DNA from: Scleromatobacter sp038208735
Lineage (GTDB): Bacteria > Pseudomonadota > Gammaproteobacteria > Burkholderiales > Burkholderiaceae_C
NCBI GenBank assembly: GCA_038208735.1
Contig: JBBQYL010000249.1
Span: forward strand, 1-6,795
Direction: 5' to 3'
Length of the DNA stretch: 6,795 nt
Below, one piece after another: positions 5,283 to 6,795 of this stretch. The notes under the pieces are model-generated. The model did not search any database. It was not told where the DNA came from and saw only the letters and a list, made by a program, of their open reading frames with translations. Positions within the stretch are counted from its first letter, which is position 1. Each line of letters begins with the position of its first letter. The position numbers were made by a program, and so were the translations under genes.

Positions 5283-6196
5283 GCCGGGCCCCCGACGCGG
5301 CCCGCGCGGTCGCGCGCGAACTGGTACGCCACGCGGCCCGAGCGCGAGCCGCGCTCCAGCGCCCACACGAGCGCCTCCGAACGCAGCGAAGCGATCGTCG
5401 CGTCGTCGAGGCCGAAGTGGCGCAGCCACTGGCCGACGATGGCCAGGTACTCGGGCTGGCTGAACGGATAGAAGCTGATCCACAGGCCGAAGCGCTCGGA
5501 CAGCGAGATCTTCTCCTCGATGGCCTCGCCCGGATGCAGCTCGCCGTTCTCGTCGTGCGTGGACGCGAGGTTGTCCTTCATCTGCTCGGGCAGCAGGTGG
5601 CGCCGGTTCGACGTGGCATACACCAGCACGTTCTCCAACGACGCCGAGACCGTGCCGTCCAGCATCGACTTCAGCGCCTTGTAGCCGGCCTCGCCCTCGT
5701 CGAAACTGAGGTCGTCGCAGTAGACGATGAAGCGCTCGGGCCGGCCCTCGGTGAGCGCGACGATGTCGGGCAGGTCGACCAGGTCGGTCTTGTCCACCTC
5801 GATCAGGCGCAGGCCCTGCGGCGCGAACTCGTGCAGGCAGGCCTTGATCAACGAGCTCTTGCCGGTGCCGCGCGCGCCGGTCAGCAGCACGTTGTTGGCC
5901 GAGCGGCCGGCCACGAACTGCGCGGTGTTGGCACGCAGGCGTTCCTTCTGCGTATCCACTTCCCTCAGGTTGCCGAGCGCGATCGCGCCGACGTGTCGCA
6001 CCGGCTCGAGCACGCCCACGCGCGTGCCCGCGCCGAACGCGCCGGGCGCGCGCTTGCGATAGCGGAACGCGATGGACGCGGCCCAGTCGGGCTCGGCGGC
6101 GGGCGCGGGCAACAGGGTCTCGAGGCGGGCGAGCACGCCTTCGGCGCGTTGAAGAAGGGTCTGCAGCGTGCTGCTGGTGTCGGGCGGAGTAGTCAT
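5279..6196 (-). CDS. DUF815-type AAA+ ATP-binding protein of unknown function
   Basis: A 305-residue AAA+ P-loop ATPase. The Walker A motif is GARGTGKS (107-114, K113). A Walker B-like strand RFIVYCDD (155-162) ends in two aspartates, followed by a sensor-like YATSNRRH (193-200, N197). A late SGRVAYQFARD (286-296) has R288 as a possible sensor-2 or finger arginine. This matches the DUF815 family, whose cellular role is not established. I recall its association with a mutT-like Nudix gene in Burkholderiales, and the ATGA overlap with the next gene agrees. The ATG at 6196 (MTTPPDTSS) is chosen because the longer in-frame version would run deep into tyrS. Its ribosome binding site is weak. No membrane segment or signal peptide is visible, so it should be cytosolic. 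Confidence 0.88.
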   Translation of the reverse strand: MTTPPDTSSTLQTLLQRAEGVLARLETLLPAPAAEPDWAASIAFRYRKRAPGAFGAGTRVGVLEPVRHVGAIALGNLREVDTQKERLRANTAQFVAGRSANNVLLTGARGTGKSSLIKACLHEFAPQGLRLIEVDKTDLVDLPDIVALTEGRPERFIVYCDDLSFDEGEAGYKALKSMLDGTVSASLENVLVYATSNRRHLLPEQMKDNLASTHDENGELHPGEAIEEKISLSERFGLWISFYPFSQPEYLAIVGQWLRHFGLDDATIASLRSEALVWALERGSRSGRVAYQFARDRAGRVGGPA

Positions 6197-6208
6197 GTGG
6201 TTGCCAAA

Positions 6209-6221
6209 GGGGTCTGGCCCC
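6209..6221 (-). other. Small GGGG/CCCC hairpin in the tyrS to ATPase gap
   Basis: Seen: GGGG (6209-6212) and CCCC (6218-6221) pair around a 5-base loop, within the 47-base gap between tyrS and the ATPase gene. Only TTT follows on the minus strand, too little for a convincing intrinsic terminator. The 13-base string is close to a GGGGTCTGACCCC element that I recall scattered between genes in Comamonadaceae. It may be a copy of that intergenic repeat; one copy alone cannot prove it. Confidence 0.3.
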
Positions 6222-6243
6222 AGTGCTTGCTTGCCGCCAGGGA

Positions 6244-6795
6244 TCAGGCGGTCAACGTGACGCGCGCGAACTTGCGCCGGCCTACCTGCAGCACGTAGGT
6301 GCCGGGTTGCACCTTCAGGCCCTTGTCGCTGATGACGACCTGGTCGATGCGCACGCCGCCGCCGTCGATCAGGCGGTTGCCCTCGCCGTTGGATTCCACC
6401 AGGCCCGCCTGCTTGAGCAACGCCGCAATGCCCACCGGCGCGCCCGCCAGCGTCACTTCCTTGACGTCGTCGGGAATGCCGCCGGCCGCGCGATTCTGGA
6501 AGTCCTGCTCGGCGGCGGCCGCCGCGGCGGCCGAATGGAAGCGGGCGGTGATCTCCTTGGCGAGCATCACCTTGGCGTCCTTCGGATTGCGGCCGCCCGC
6601 GATCTCGGTCTTCAGTCCTGCGATCTCGGACTCGCTGCGGAAGCTGAGCAGCGTGAACCACTTCCACATCTGCACGTCGCTGATCGACAGGATCTTGGCG
6701 TACATGGAGTTGGCCGGCTCGGCGATGGCCACGTAGTTGTTCTTGGACTTCGACATCTTCTCGACGCCGTCCAGGCCCTCCAGCAGCGGCATCGT
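6244..6795 (-). CDS. tyrS: Tyrosyl-tRNA synthetase, C-terminal part (5' end outside the window)
   Basis: TyrS charges tRNA-Tyr with tyrosine. The window shows the last 183 residues; the frame continues past the right edge, so the Rossmann-fold HIGH region is missing. The class I signature KMSKS is present in GLDGVEKMSKSKNNY, about 14 residues from the edge. The anticodon-binding alpha-helical region follows, then a C-terminal S4-type RNA-binding domain (RLIDGGGVRIDQVVISDKG near the end). The form of the KMSKS context fits the TyrZ/TyrRS-beta branch rather than E. coli TyrS. An alanine-rich stretch (seven Ala in a row) sits between the KMSKS region and the S4 domain. It ends 47 nt before the ATPase gene, so read-through into that gene is plausible. 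Confidence 0.95.
   Translation of the reverse strand, partial: TMPLLEGLDGVEKMSKSKNNYVAIAEPANSMYAKILSISDVQMWKWFTLLSFRSESEIAGLKTEIAGGRNPKDAKVMLAKEITARFHSAAAAAAAEQDFQNRAAGGIPDDVKEVTLAGAPVGIAALLKQAGLVESNGEGNRLIDGGGVRIDQVVISDKGLKVQPGTYVLQVGRRKFARVTLTA

Noticed and set aside
5417..6298. Plus-strand open frame of 293 codons
   Set aside because: It is the antisense shadow of the DUF815 ATPase, which has Walker motifs on the other strand.

Overview
The window looks like chromosomal DNA from a GC-rich betaproteobacterium, most likely Burkholderiales and close to Comamonadaceae. This is inferred from the GC-rich codon use, the TatB/TatA sequence style (TatB with Lys8 and a long basic tail), and the betaproteobacterial linkage hisI-hisE-HIT-tatABC. 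All ten recognisable protein genes lie on the minus strand, so transcription runs from the right end of the window to the left. The long plus-strand open frames are antisense shadows of these genes.

Right part (6795 to 4013): the C-terminal third of tyrosyl-tRNA synthetase (tyrS, cut by the window edge) is followed by a DUF815-type AAA+ ATPase, a MutT-like Nudix hydrolase, hisI and hisE. The ATPase, Nudix, hisI and hisE genes are joined by three successive 4-nt ATGA start/stop overlaps. They therefore look like one translationally coupled operon in which the usual partner hisF is not directly upstream of hisI.

Middle (3992 to 1965): a HIT-family (HinT-like) hydrolase follows 20 nt after hisE. 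Next come tatA, tatB and tatC, the complete twin-arginine translocase. tatA has a near-perfect Shine-Dalgarno sequence and possibly its own promoter in the 104-nt gap. The run ends at a strong factor-independent terminator with a perfect 11-bp stem and a six-T tract (about 1882-1913).

Left part (1845 to 134): just past the terminator is a two-gene hipB-hipA type II toxin-antitoxin operon. It consists of an XRE-family antitoxin/repressor and a HipA-family Ser/Thr kinase toxin with all key kinase motifs intact. Its likely promoter overlaps the T-tract of the tat terminator. An inverted repeat pairs the hipB Shine-Dalgarno with sequence just inside the gene. The last 133 bases hold no gene, but they contain two or three short hairpin-forming palindromes.

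I see no CRISPR array, tRNA, rRNA, insertion sequence or clearly new multi-gene system. The least ordinary parts are the hipBA module with its control region and the unusual join between the tyrS/ATPase/Nudix block and the tail of the histidine operon.
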